In this document: positions 1 to 12,299 of the stretch, one piece after another | Layout: every line of letters begins with the position of its first letter | Numbering within the stretch: position 1 is the stretch's first letter | Assembly: GCA_025345505.1 (NCBI GenBank) | Contig: JANVCC010010406.1 | Location: 16,520,373-16,584,372 of the forward strand | Length of the DNA: 64,000 bases | DNA from: Todiramphus chloris collaris | Lineage: Eukaryota; Chordata; Aves; Coraciiformes; Alcedinidae | Direction: 5' to 3' | Notes under the pieces: generated by a model | Database searches by the model: none | Told to the model about the DNA's origin: nothing | The model's input: only the letters and a program-made list of their open reading frames with translations | Program-made: the position numbers and the translations under genes

Positions 1-2390
1 AGAGTTTGCTTTGGTTTTGGTTTTGGTTTTTTTTTTTGGTATGTCCACAAATCACAAATAATGAAAAGTCCAATGAGTGCTTGACTGTCTCCTCCTTTGG
101 ATGCCTATTGATCTGATTGTAAGTTTAATTGTAAGGAGAGCACAAGCGTAACAATCTACTAAAAACACAAGCAATCAAGAAGATTTCTGGAGGATGATGA
201 AGGTTCTGGATAGTCCAACCGAGGGTGGCAAACAGTTGAATCTGCTCATGGTTATCTATACTAACACAGAAGAACCTCCTGAATATGTGACAATCAATGG
301 TTGTCTTGGAAATACTAGTGGCATTCAAGATCCAGTTCAGGAGAGGAAGGCTTTAGGATTAAATCTACTTTTATATCACATTTCAACTTATTCAGGGAAC
401 TAGCATAGAAGATATCAAGAAAGGCAGCTCTGAAAGGAAAAGGTTAGTAAAGATAGCTAGTCTGATGCAAGAATGGTCTATCTCGGGAAAATAGGAACAT
501 GCATCAACAGATAAGTTTGACTAAACAGAAAACTCATGCCAGAGCTCCAGTGGGAAAAAGAAGGATAGAGGAAGTGACTCACTTTGGTCACTGGCTCAGA
601 AGATGGTGAATAACGAGTCAGTCTGGAGGCTGGCAACAAGATGGGTATGTCCTGGGACATGGAGTGTACAAAATCTCTATCAGGGACCTGGAGCAAGTGA
701 TAAGGGGCACATGCCCAGGAGAAGCCTGGAGCAGGCTGGTCTTACCTTGTGACTGAGCCTGCTCTAGGCAGATGCGTCCCTAGGTCCCTGCCAGTCTACA
801 TTGTCCTGTGATTTCTATGAGCTTCACTTTACCCAAAAATTTTATGTCAAACAGGAGGAAAGCAAGAACTTAGGAACCTGGAAATACATGTTGACATAAT
901 TCTGATAATAGCATACAACTATAAGCCAGCGGAATTACACAGACCTATGTAATTATACATAATTATTTACTAGAAGGAAAATGTCTCCTCTCTACTGCAT
1001 GGTTTCTTAATATACACAAATAAATAGAGTGATGGTCGGGGTTTTTTTTGTTTGTTTGTTTTTTGGTTTTTTTCAATTTTCAGCTTAATTTTTAGTATTA
1101 GAATTAATACTGGTTTTGAAATATATAGATTTAGTAAAAAAGATCTTAAACTACTGGAGGACCAACTGTTTACTTAAAAAAGCATTATTGCTCAAAACTC
1201 AAATGTATTAAAACCCATTTGCTGCAGAGATATTTTGTTCTAGAGTAAACAAAAAACACCCAAAGAATGAATACAGATATTTCATAGCATGAAAACATAC
1301 TTTTTGTTACACAAAAAATAAGTTATAATTTTAATTTTTTGTTTTGTATTTTCTTGGAAATTCTAATGTTTCACTTACAATACATCAGAGTACTTGCACT
1401 TGCTGGGAGGAAAAACACCAACAGATATAGATGCTAATTTTGCAAAATATTTCTTATAAAGTCATATTTTCATCACAGGATTTGGACATTTTCTTATATG
1501 CTTCTTATTGTTAACAGGTACCTTCTCTTGTACACTGTCCTTTTACTAAGAAACTGAAGATCCATAGAACCATACCTTAGGTCTTTGGTGGTTTCAAACT
1601 TCTAAGGGCACTCTAACCTTATCAGAATTTAAGAACTTTGAGAATCTGCAGTTTATTTAGTGAGTTAGAAGTTAACTCAAGAGCTTAATCTTCAAGTCTG
1701 GTTATTTAATGTCTCTGCCAGGTAAAAAACTTTTTTTGGGTCTTTCAAAGAAGGAATTTCTGATTGATTTTGAAGCTCCATTCAGACAGGAATCTTCACT
1801 CAAATTACTCACCAGTAAATAATTCCTGTTTGTCAGCCTTCAGTTCTGTGTGGAATGACTTCAAAATTTGATCTCAGATTGGTTTGGGAGAGGGAAGAAC
1901 TCTCTATTCCTATCTGTCAATTTACACCTAAAAGTAAAGATAAGCTCATTGCTTTCCAAACATCCCCGCTGGCAATGAAAGCTCAGCAATCCAAATTGCA
2001 GTCTCACTAGAATGTGGCAATCTCCTTCAGTTTATGCTATCACGGCTGCATTGAAATAGATGACTGGGGTACTTTCTCAGTGTTGCTGAACATTTATTCT
2101 TAGAGGTTTATCCTACCAACAATCAGCAGGATTGTGCATGTGTACATCATACCTAGCCTTTGACAATGTCCTCTACTGGTGATGCACAAAGCCAATGCTA
2201 TTCATATAATTTTCTTTCAGGCATTATTGCTCTGTAATACTGCTAGAAGTAAAAATGGACATTTATTTTTGTCACAAAACCTTATAGTCCTAGGGCAATG
2301 GTTGTCTGTTTATATTCTTATTTTTCAGAGCCCAGAGCAGCTGTAGTGTTGCTGTGCTGCCTAGAAGCTACCAGCACATGAATAGAAATG
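1..2390. other. AT-rich non-coding stretch
   Basis: No gene or recognised repeat family is supported here. The first 40 bases are a TTTTGG-type simple repeat running into poly-T, and 1040-1075 is T/TG-rich. The part at about 530-790 is more GC-rich than its surroundings and could be an old unrecognised repeat, but I cannot assign it. Open frames here are short, lack codon-like composition and have no usable domain signal. Confidence 0.6.
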
Positions 2391-2705
2391 TCACAAAATC
2401 ACAGAATCACAGAATTATCAAGGTTGTAAAAGCCCTCTAAGATCATCAAGACCAACTGTCTTCCTACCATTATCATAACCACTAAACGATGTCCTGAAGT
2501 GCCACATCTACATATTTTTTGAACACCTCCAGGGATAGTGACTCCACCACCTCCCTGGACAGCCTGTTCCAATGTCTACTGACTCTTTCAGTATAGAATT
2601 TTTTCCTAATGCCTAATCTAAACTTCCCCTGGCACAACTTAAGCCAATTACCTTTGATCCTATCACTAGTTACTTGGGAGAATGGACCAACACCCACAAG
2701 TCTCA
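2391..2705 (-). mobile_element. CR1 non-LTR retrotransposon, 3' fragment, antisense
   Basis: Read on the minus strand, this is the last part of CR1 ORF2 plus the 3' untranslated end. Visible on the minus strand are a stretch of the type [19 protein letters not shown], then [15 protein letters not shown], and finally the short terminal repeat seen on the plus strand as two copies of ACAGAATCAC-like units at 2391-2415. The 5' side is cut off, as is usual when CR1 reverse transcription stops early. The frame is still open for about 100 codons, but it is only the C-terminal tail and cannot encode an enzyme. Confidence 0.9.
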
Positions 2706-5700
2706 GCAATATGAATGGAGAAGTCTCAGTAAAGGTGTTAATTTGAACACATACTAAAAGCACAAATAGTGACAAAGAGGTTGTCATATGCATAGTTTTC
2801 CTTAAAAGTGTGGTTGTATTTCAGATTCTATGGACATGTTGACACCCAGGACATTTTCCACTTGCTTCAGAACTGGCAGATCATTTTCACTGTGCTTGTG
2901 ATGTCTGAAATCCTGGAGTTCCTGCCAGCCAAAATGAATGCCATAGACATTCAGCCCTCTAACTTCCTACATATCCTTTTTTTTTTAACCAAAAAACCCC
3001 CAAAACCAAACCAAAACAACAAACATTTCTATTCAATGACAAAAATGAAAACTCTTCTTTATAGCAGGAACTACAATTTTCTGTCCTGTATGACGTAAGT
3101 CTCCTTTTGTTCTTGCAGGCTTGCCTGCTTCTCTGGCTGCCTTTGTTGACATCTCCCTATCTCAGAACCATTCACCACTCATAGCACTCTCATTTTAGTC
3201 TGCAAGACTTAGTAATGCTGCCCTCAAGGTGTTAGGACTCTGAGCTGATTCCTAACATTACGCTTTCTTTGGTTTTACTTGTTTCATGCCTTATGGAGCA
3301 TAGACAGTCACCCTTCTGGGCCTTTAGAGGGCCTAGAAACTCCAAGGAGTTAATTTTTTTTTGGTGGATATAAGCAGTGCAGATCTGGTATTTTACTACC
3401 ACCTCTGCCATTCTCTAGGCTGTCAGAACAATGTTGTTTGTGAAAATTCCATGTTCTTTGTAAATATTTCCGGTTGTGTCCCCAGTTGTCCAATTATGAT
3501 GTCAAGCTCCATGGATTCTCCAGCAGGGACCTGGGTAGAGAGGGTGATGCAACCTTATAAAAAAATAAGTATTAATTGCTACCATGATCATCTTTCATCT
3601 ATTGTTTCTCCCACTCCAGCCCCTTTGGCTGTATGCCTGATTATTCTTTTGAATGTCCGAACAGGTGTTTCAGAGCCTTTATCTTCTACTAAAAAAAAAA
3701 AATCTAAATAAATCTTGGGGATTATTTATTTTATTTTTTTTAATCATGAGAAATTAAGGTAAAAGCAATGCAAAACAAACAAAAAATCAAAGAGAAATTG
3801 AAATCTCATCTATTAATTTTCATTATTACTTATATTGTAGTAAGAAAATTTCAGTATTGATATAAAAACTTTATATATTAATGATCCATTTACATTGCTC
3901 TTACACTATTAGTTTAAGCTAACATGATTTTGATTTTGTTCTACTTTTAGGATAGACTTACAGTTTACTATGTTACTTATTGGCTACCATATTATTTACA
4001 TGTAACCTATGGAATATAGTAACATAAACATCTATGCTTTAATAGCTTCTTTAATTTAATTACATATTCTAAATAGTCAAGAAAATTCAGATAATTTTTT
4101 TGCATTTTATGAATATGCAAGGTCTTCAGATATTGACAGAGATAACACAATCTTCTCAGGAAATTTCTTTTTTGTACTTATAATTCATGATCCTTTTGTA
4201 GACCAGAGAACCAAAGACCTGTTTGTATAGATTCTGAAATTAACAGTTGCCAAAATGACTCATTCTAAAAAATGAAGGTCCATTCTGGGTGCAGGATTCA
4301 TGTTTTCCAGATTAGCAATTCTATCTGAATGTACTGAAGCTGTAGTTTGGGATGATGATCTCTGCAAAACAATTCATTACTTCTGTTTTAAACAAAATAG
4401 CAAAGCCAAAGAAATTAAATAGCTTAGTGTTTTTCACTTTGTTTCAAATAAACTTCAGGCAAAACCAAGTAAAACTTCTTACAGTTCTTTAACTCCTCAA
4501 TACAATGGCTGAGACTTTTAAGGGATTTGTAGATTATGCCAGTTGGTAAAAAAGCATTGTAAGTAAAAAGTGACTAAATATCTAATACTGTCCAAATGTG
4601 TTATATGCACTAAGATTTTTAAAAATAAACCTAGTTTGGGGCATCAGAGGACCTTCTTGACTAAAGAGAGAACATTATCATAGTTAACAATTTGGTTTAG
4701 GATTGGTGGTTGGTGGTTCTTTTGTTCGTTTCTTTTTTTAAATTGAGTGCTACAGTCCAAATGAGAAAAGCAGAACCATACAAATCGGTACACACCAGGC
4801 AATTCAAAAATCTGGTAATAGTTGTTTCTTTCTCCTGACATAAAAGCCATGTAAGCAAGATCATGCTGTGTCAGCAATTGTAGATTAATTTCTACATACA
4901 GATCTTACACATTTTAGACTCATGGTTCTCCCCTTTGAGGTACTTCTCTATGCATGTCCCCTTTGACTCTGGAGTGTCCATGCAACACCACACCACACCA
5001 CACTACACTACAACAGTACACTAATGCTGAAGATTGAATAACAGGGTAAATCTAGTCTTCCCACCAATCTGGTTGCAAAATTCTTAGATACAAACCTGAT
5101 ACAGAGGTAATGGATCATTGTTCTTAAAAACATTGAGATTAAACAAATAAATACAATTTCAATGAGTCATCCAAGATCAAAACTGCGTGTATGACAGAGA
5201 CAGCTCTGATCTCCTATTTCTGGTTTTGTGACTACTGCAAAACCTTTCTTCTCCTTTTTTCAACACTCTTCCTCATTCTTGAAATTTTAAAATTATTAGG
5301 TAGTTTAGAGAAACACATAGTAACTGACTTCCCACAACTTCGATGGACAAAAACAAAAACACATTTTAATTAGAACACTTGGTATAATTGGTGCTATGAA
5401 TCTGTAGTTACATTTGGCAGTGAATCACAAATTAACATAATCTTTTTTTAGGACTTCTCCACAGGTTTCCTGTTGTTATTTTTTAACCCCACAAATTTTG
5501 CATTCCTCCCACTGCCTGCCCCCACATATGGTCTCTTAAGATTCTAAAATTGTACAAGTTTCCCTGCTATGCATTATAACCCAGCTGTATTTAAACAGTT
5601 ATGCATTCTACTGACTGTTGGTTTATATTATTCTGTGATTCTTCTTCCCCTCCTCCTTCTTTTTTTTTTTTTTTTTAATTTCTTGTAATGAATTTTCTAT

Positions 5701-7531
5701 TCATATCTGAGGAGAATGCTGTCTTGTCAGAACGATAGTTTGATAGGTACTATACCCCTCAAGGAGACAAAAATTTTAACTATCTAGATATTGTCACCAA
5801 ATCAGTCCTCTGAATTTATCCCAGTTCTGTGCCTAAAGTATTTGCCATTTTATTTTCTGTGCTACCCATGCAACAATAAGCACACTAAGTTCATTCCCCT
5901 TAATTTCAGAATAATACTTGTTAATGATTGGACCAATAAAACACCCTCAGAAATGCAATATTACCAAAAGAGATGGAAAACATACCCTACAGTTAGACAG
6001 AAAACCCTGACAGGAGGTAGCAATTTTTTTCTAATTATATATGCAGCGTCAAAAAAGCACTGCTAGCACTTTACCACCACAATGTTCATGCAGTCACATG
6101 TCAGAGCAAGTGTCGATTTTAATGAATTTACAATTAACATGCAATTTTACTATTTCAACTCACGCTGATATTAGTCATTTTAATTGTGCAAGTTTAAAAC
6201 ATAATACTAGGTTACTGTCAAGGAGATGAAGGCCAACCTCACACAAATGTGCAAAGATTTATAATCCCAATTAACATTTGAAATATATAGGGATAAACTT
6301 ACAAAATGTGAAGTGTCAGTTACTAAAATCTGTGATCTGTTTCCCTAGATCTCATGATGCCATTTCTATAGCATATTGCCAGAGGCAATATGTCTATGAG
6401 TCAATTATATATCAACATTTATTTTTCAGTAACTCCCTTAGAGGACTAAGGAATTAACTATCTAGATACATATATAGCCTCATCACCATAGAATCAAAGT
6501 ACCTCTGGAGTATTTAAAAATAGAAGAAACAGCAGACATCCTTGTTCTTCTTCTTCTCTCCAATTCTTACCCTGTAACAGATGTAGCTTAATTAACTGGC
6601 AGGTGGTGGGGTGGGGTTTTTTTGAAGGAAGAGGAGGAAGGGGTTACATATATCTATGGTATAGAAAAAACCTATATGCATGTTTTCTGGTGAAAATACC
6701 CTATTAGGGAAAAGCTAAATAAAAACATGTTTTATATTTAGTTCTGAAAAATGCCAAGCCTGTGGGAATTCTCAGTAACTGTGGGAGTGCTACAGGCTAG
6801 GTCCCAATCCTGTGAAATTTCTGTCTTTTTCTCATGAGTCTCCCTAAATTGATCAACGATGGCATGATTCTGTACAGACAGCTGTATCAAAGGGCAAAGT
6901 GGGAATGAAGTACATGATTACTCTGGGACCTAAAAACAAAAGTCACGATGCAGTCTGAATTTCAGGGTAGAAGGTTTGAGTATTCAGTGGGGAAAAAATA
7001 CTGTGAAACAAGAAGATTTTGTAGTCATAATAATACTTGCTGCTAGAAGGTGTCTGGCATTCTCTTTGTGAATCAGCTGGAAATGTTAAAAGATTTTTTT
7101 TTTTTTCTTTTGTTATCTGATGATTTTGAAATAATGGAGAACAAACATTGGAAACATAGAGGTTATCTTGGTAAAGACTATGAGAAATGCATTAACACAC
7201 AAACTTTCCTGTCCATGGATAAAGGACTAATTTTTTCTCTCTAAAACTATGTCAGTTTGCAATACCATTGAGAGGTCTCCAACAGGCTATCTGAGACATA
7301 TTATTATTAACAGAGAAAGATGTTAAAAAGAAGCAAGTTCTTCCAAGGAGATCATTCTTTCTGTAATACCATCCTTTTTTTTTTTTTTTTTATCCCCTGT
7401 CAGCTTTGCTTAACATTTTTTATTTGATGTAGCAGTGCTAGATAAACATTAGGAAAGAAGGGAGTGTATACAAAGGAGATCCAAATACTGATGCTCAGTT
7501 GCTTGCTGCTGCCATTTAGCTGATAGAAAAT
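2706..7531. other. AT-rich non-coding stretch
   Basis: No gene is supported. Simple sequence includes an A/C-rich patch at about 2985-3030, a CACAC/CACTA repeat at 4983-5012, poly-T of 17 at 5660-5676 and poly-T of 17 at 7375-7391. The short open frames, such as those near 3361-3711 and 5791-6066, have no recognisable domain and lie in ordinary AT-rich sequence. I treat them as chance frames. Confidence 0.55.
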
Positions 7532-7953
7532 TGTCCTATGTTTGGCTAGGATAGAGTTAAATTTCACAAGCTGTGTGGGAATAGCCATAGCCATGATAGA
7601 CAACTGAACCAGCCAATGGGATATTCGATACCATACTGATGTGATGTCCACTATGTAAGGAGGTGTGGAGCTGGCCAGGGGAAGCCTGAGCAATTCTAGT
7701 GGGTGCAGTGGCTGCCTGGCCAGGTTTCGCATAATGAGTCTTGCATTGTATATTGCTAGTTTTAGATTTTATTTCATTAGAATTATTGTTATTACTGTAG
7801 TTTCTTCTCTTTTTGCACTGTTCTGTTAAGCTCTCCCTATCTCAGCCCATTAGGTTTTGCCTTTTTTTTCTTATTTTCCTTCCCATGCCACTGGGCAAGT
7901 GTCAGTTACCAGCCACATGGTGCTCAGCTCCTTGCTGGGCTTCAACCACAACA
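7532..7953 (+). repeat. 5' LTR of the endogenous retrovirus
   Basis: The LTR begins TGTCC and ends ACA. It aligns along its length, with many differences, to the interrupted 3' LTR at 12067-14023: both share the opening TGTCCT, a GGAGCTGGCCAGGGGAAG block, a TTATTGTTATTACTGT block and a CTATCTCAG block. Its length of 422 bases matches the 438 bases of the two 3' LTR pieces. The poly(A) signal at the position of ATTAAA in the 3' LTR reads GTTAAG here, and the TATA-like block is also eroded. The large difference between the two LTRs suggests an old insertion, or a recombinant. Confidence 0.85.
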
Positions 7954-7961
7954 GTCCTTTT

Positions 7962-7981
7962 TGGCACCCAATGTGGGTCTC
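7962..7981 (+). promoter_or_regulatory. Retroviral primer binding site, lysine-tRNA-like
   Basis: Eight bases after the LTR end there is TGGCACCCAATGTGGGTCTC. This fits the complement of a tRNA-Lys 3' end with only a few changes, and two of them are CG to CA or TG, as expected from decay of methylated CpG. Position and sequence together support its role as the site where minus-strand DNA synthesis was primed. Confidence 0.7.
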
Positions 7982-9182
7982 AAAGGGTTGAGATAATGAA
8001 GGATCTTACCAAAACATATTAAAACAATTTTGCTATACATAAGTTTAATATTAGTTACATAGTCAATGCTCAACAGTGTTGGTCCATTTGTTTACATGGT
8101 AGTGTTATATAAATCCTTATGTGTACTGTGTATTCCCTGTGATAATACTTATCATCTCTGTGAGACAGATCAGGACTATCACATTGCTATATTGGGTAAT
8201 GCAAACTTATGGTATGGTTATACTACTGGTCATAAGGTTAAGCTGGTATTTGTATACACCATTATCATTTATTAGTAATCTCACAAAATCTATGGGCAAG
8301 ACAGAGGAGGAGACTTTCTCAGCTTTTGAGAATTTTGGATATTCTTGAGATGTCCAGGCCGGCATACTTTTGCTGCTATGTCTTCTGAAGGCGTCCCAGC
8401 TCTTGTTTAGGGTTGAAGAATTTTTTTTTCCAAGAACACCACCCAGAGATCTGAAGCAAGCTGGAGAGTTACAAGTGGCAGGGTGTGTGGGAGAGTACTG
8501 GCAAATTCCTAGGACAGTGGTCATCTCCAGTGTTTTGGAATTTTACCCCTGAACAAGTGTAGAATGCCAATAAACCAGTAAGCTGTTTAGAAAAAGTACA
8601 TTGTCAACCTGGCAGTTCCCAAGAGATAAAAGTCACTGTGATGTGTTGGAGCCTTGCTCTGACATCTACTGAATCCTTTTCAACACTATTCAGTGCCCTC
8701 AAGGGGAAGAGAGGGTCTCCAGATCTATGAACAGACTGGCAGTGCTGCAGCTGAACGGGAGAACCACCTCTGCCAGTATCAGTCATCTCAATCCAGAAAA
8801 AGAAATACACAAAAAAAAATTAGTTCACATAGTGAGCCATGTAGATGAAACAGGATTATCACGAGAACAGAACAAAGAGCCAGAGGTGAACACTCGACCC
8901 CTATTCCGCAGTGAGCTGTGTAATATGTGAAAGGATTTCAGCCATCACCATGGTAGGTAGATCATCACCTCACTGCTCTGATGTTGGGATAATGGGGCTG
9001 GTAGTTTGGAATTGGAAGGGAAGGAGGCCAAGCAGATGGGATCCCCACCTAGGGAAGGGGGCATTGACAAGGAGACTGGGAAACAGACACAATCCCTCAG
9101 CCTCTGGAGATGACTCCTGTCAAGTGTAAAGAAAAGTAACTCCTGGAAGGAAAATTTTACATGTCACCCATAAAAGTGAACC
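7982..9182 (+). pseudogene. ERV leader and gag-like debris
   Basis: The region between the primer binding site and pol should hold the leader and gag. No long frame remains. A recognisable coding feel is seen only at about 8760-9110, where short plus-strand stretches in shifting frames resemble the C-terminal part of a Gag or the Gag-Pro junction. I cannot point to a zinc knuckle or a protease active site. The call therefore rests mainly on position inside the element. Confidence 0.4.
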
Positions 9183-9268
9183 ACCACCCATCTTGCTGTC
9201 ATCTGCAAAGCTGCTGAGGATGTGTTCAATCCCACTCTCTATGTTGTTGATGAAGATACTGAAAACTA
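9183..9268 (-). mobile_element. CR1 sliver, antisense, inside the ERV
   Basis: On the minus strand this reads as the CR1 reverse transcriptase core, with a stretch like NNIESGIEHILSSFADDSKM that contains the FADD catalytic motif. Only about 86 bases remain and neither the CR1 3' tail nor the sequence before the motif follows. A piece from the middle of CR1 without a 3' end is not what a simple insertion leaves, so a later deletion or a patch transferred during repair is likely. ERV sequence resumes at about 9280-9390. Confidence 0.75.
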
Positions 9269-9394
9269 CGGGTGTTTCAAGAACGCAAAAGGGTACCAGT
9301 GGACCTTTTGTATAGCTGCCTTGGAGACAGGAAATGGAACAGTTGTCCACCTTGCCCAGTCTGTTGAAGGACCCTTTTATGGTGGGGTTGCTGA

Positions 9395-9990
9395 GGGCTG
9401 AAGAACAGCATATGCCTATTGCTACCACAATTGTGCACGGGTGGCAATATGTCACCAATCAAAACTCCCTGATTCATATCCATAAACTGACTTGTCAACT
9501 GTAGAGCCAAGGGGTGGCTGCCAGAATCCGCTCACCCTTTAACAACCCCATATGTGCAGTGCAAAAATCTAATGAAGAATGGAAACTAACAGTGGAATAC
9601 TGTGGCCTGAATGAAGTTACACTGCTGCTGAGTTCTGCTGTGGTGGATATGCTAGAGCTTCAGTACAACCTGGAGTTGAGGAGAGCCAAGTGGTACTCCA
9701 TGATTAACATTGCTCATACACTTTTTTCTATTCCTATAGCACCAGTGTGCAGGCCACAGTTTCCTCTCATTTGAAGGAGGGTCCAGTACACCTGAAACTG
9801 ACTGCACCAGGGGTGGAAACACAGTCCCACCATCAATACATTGATGATGTCATCATATGGGGTGACACAGTAGAAGTTTTCAAGAAAGGGAAGAAAATAA
9901 CTGAAATCTTTCTGGAGGCCGGTTTTGCCATAAAATGAAGTAAGGCCAAGGGACGTCCATGAGATATCCAGTTTTCTTCTGGCACCCTGA
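9395..9990 (+). pseudogene. ERV pol remnant: reverse transcriptase
   Basis: The N-terminal RT part is open at 9514-9774, with a SPFNNPI block followed by a block like TVEYCGLNEV and one like LFSIPIAP. The palm continues at 9747-9938 in another frame, with the catalytic YIDD (QYIDDVIIWGD) at about 9835-9867. The stretch that normally joins these two parts, including the LPQG-type motif, is missing, so there is a deletion and frameshift around 9770-9785. Stops follow at about 9936. The product would have been the RNA- and DNA-dependent polymerase of the virus; it is now inactive. Confidence 0.85.
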
Positions 9991-10640
9991 CTGCTGATGT
10001 TAGGCTGGATGTTCAAAGGGAGTGTCTCCTCTACATACCATGCAACTGATGCCACATGGAGTAAGTGGGTTGCACTGATCACACAACAGGCTCAAATGGA
10101 TAGCCCCAACCACCCAGGAGTCTTGGAGATGATCACAAAATGGACAGAGGTCAAAGATTTCAGAATGTGTCTGGAAGAGGACGTGATGTGTGCTGAAGAG
10201 GCCTCACCATATAACAAACTACCAGATGACACGAGTGCCCTGTTTACTGAATGGGCGCTGTTGCATTATGGAAAACATTGACAGTGGAAAGCTGCTGTGT
10301 GGAGTTCCACACAATATGTCACTGAAGCTACTGAAGGACAAGGTGAATCAAGTCACTTTGCAGAGATGAAAGCCATCCAACTGGCTCTAGATATTGCTGA
10401 GTGAGAAAAGTGGCCAGTGCACTCTATACTGGTGTCAAATGCCTTGTGTGCATGGTTACAATAACGGAAGCAGAGCAACTGGCAGCACAGAGGTAAACCC
10501 ACTGGGGTTGCTGGATTATGACAAGATATTGCTGCTTAGGTAGACAACATTGTTGTGAAAGTATGTCACATGGATGCCTGTGTACACAAGAGTCAGGCCA
10601 CTGAAGAACATCAAAACAGTGAATACATCAGACTGCTAAG
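9991..10640 (+). pseudogene. ERV pol remnant: connection and RNase H
   Basis: After the RT palm the plus strand keeps pol-like wording through 9997-10281 and then in other frames. RNase H is recognised at about 10237-10500. A block corresponding to the first active-site region reads FTEW rather than the usual FTD. The acidic helix is kept as FAEMKAIQLALD at about 10358-10393, and the third acidic position reads SNA, with Asp replaced by Asn. In-frame stops at 10279-10281 and about 10402 break it. At least two catalytic acids are therefore changed, and the domain is dead. Confidence 0.7.
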
Positions 10641-11515
10641 AATGAAGTGTTTTAGATGGATTTGGACTGGCAATGTAAGGGCAAATTATTCATAACTCAT
10701 GGGCTCATGACACCTTGGGTCATCAAGGAATGGATGCAACATATAGATGGGCTCAAGATCAAAGAGTTGACTTGACCAGAGACACTATCACACAGGTTAT
10801 CCACAAATGTGAAACATGCTGCAATCAGTCAAGCCAAGCTGTTAAAGCCCCAGTGGTATGGAGGACAATGGATGATATATAAATATGGAGTGGCCTGGCA
10901 GACTGACTATATCACATTCACAGAAACCTTCCAAGGCAATTGCCATTTGTTTACAATGGTGGAAGCAACCACTGGATGGCTGGAAATATATCCAGTGCCT
11001 CATATCTCCACCTGGAACAGTATACTGGGCTCTGAAAAGCAAGTCTTGTGGCAACATGGAACCCAAGAAAAAACTGATTCAGACAACGGGAGTCATTTCC
11101 TGAACAACCTCATAGAAGCCTGGGACAAAGAGCACAGCATTGAGTGGGTCTATCACATCCGCTCTCATGCATCAGCCTCCAGGAAAATTGAATGAGAAAA
11201 TGGACTGTTAAAAACTACCCTGAGAGCAATGGAGATGGGACCTTCAAAAACTGGGACACATGTTTAGCAATGGCCACCTAGTTAGTTAACACAAGAGGAT
11301 CTACCAATTAAGCCAGACCTGCCCAATCAAAACTCCCACATACTGTAGAAGGGGATAAAGTTCCTGTAGTGCACATGAAGAATGTCTTAGGGAAGACAGT
11401 CTGGGTCATTTCTGCTTCAGGCAAAGGCAAACCTGTCCATGAGATTGCTTTCACTCAAGGGCCTGGGTGCGTGATCATCACCTGTATGGTAATGCAGGAT
11501 GATGGAGAAGTCTGA
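10641..11515 (+). pseudogene. ERV pol remnant: integrase
   Basis: An HHCC zinc-finger area is seen at about 10715-10830 (LGHQGMDATYRWAQD, later HKCETC). The catalytic core is open at 10809-11195. Its first Asp is in QTDYI, the second in SDNGSHF, and the Glu in RKIE, with exactly 35 residues between the second Asp and the Glu, the spacing expected of a retroviral D,D(35)E integrase. A stop follows the core at about 11193. C-terminal sequence can be followed in the plus strand to a stop at 11513-11515. The domain once joined viral DNA to the host genome; it is broken by frameshifts and stops. Confidence 0.88.
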
Positions 11516-12050
11516 TGTGCACCTCAAGGGGTGCACATCAATTTTTGTGGAAAACAGACAGTGAAAAAAATTATATGAAGTTAATTGCTAAATAACCCTA
11601 CCATTGTATATCATCACTACCACAGCTGTAGCATGTCTTACCAATGATACTGAGGTAAGAATTACTCAAATTAGTGAGGGATGGACTTTGATGAAACTGA
11701 GTGAGAGGCAGTGGTGATGGACCTTGAACCGGCTTCATCAGCTGGTGCAAGATCAACATCTTCAACTTCCAGACTGTGAGCTTGGGCCACATCAGATACA
11801 TTAGCCTTGTGTTCTGGACGCAGCATGCAACAAACCAACACCCTCTTTCCTGCCCTGAGAGACTGTTAACAACAGATAGGAGTCCCAAAGCCGTGTCTTA
11901 AATTAACTCAGTGGATTTACTAAAGGGCTGGCCCATACATTAGGGGAATGATATTTGGGTATATTTGTATGTATATATAGGGAGAGAACAGGAAAAGTAG
12001 TGGTAAATATTTGGAAAGTGTAGGATCTGGGCATGACTTAGAAGGTACAG
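11516..12050 (+). other. ERV 3' internal region, no env recognised
   Basis: The 535 bases between the end of pol and the polypurine tract contain no frame with signal peptide, fusion peptide or transmembrane anchor. Absence of env is usual for ERV-L elements. A chance minus-strand frame at 11598-11888 has no domain signal. Confidence 0.6.
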
Positions 12051-12066
12051 AATAAGGGGTGGATAA
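12051..12066 (+). promoter_or_regulatory. Polypurine tract before the 3' LTR
   Basis: A purine-rich run, AATAAGGGGTGGATAA, ends directly at the TGTCC start of the 3' LTR. This is the expected place and composition of the plus-strand primer for retroviral DNA synthesis. It is short and interrupted by two T residues, so part of it may have decayed. Confidence 0.65.
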
Positions 12067-12299
12067 TGTCCTGGGTTTGGGTATGAGAGGGTTAATTTTC
12101 ACAGGAAGCTAGGAGGCCCCACAGCTTGGGTAGCTGAACCTGAAACAACCAATAGGATAAGTGATACTCTACTGGTGTCATGCCCAGTATATAAGTGGGG
12201 GGGGGAGGAGCTGGCCAGGGGAAGTGATCATAGTTTGAGTGGGTGGAGTGGTCAGCTGTCTGGACTGATGCGTGGGTTTCCAGGTGGTGAGCAGTTGCA
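12067..12299 (+). repeat. 3' LTR, first part (split by CR1)
   Basis: It begins TGTCCTGGG and aligns to the first half of the 5' LTR. A TATA-like TATATAAG is at 12188-12195, and a run of G follows. The sequence breaks after TTGCA at 12295-12299, the point where the 5' LTR continues with TTGTATAT. Here that continuation is found only after the CR1, at 13819. Confidence 0.88.

Noticed and set aside
1-40. TTTTGG and CCAAAA repeats that resemble a telomere-type pattern
   Set aside because: The unit is not the vertebrate TTAGGG, the runs are short, and similar A/C-rich tracts recur as low-complexity sequence.
11598-11888. Minus-strand frame after pol considered as an env or accessory gene
   Set aside because: Wrong strand, no signal peptide or membrane anchor, and no recognisable motif.
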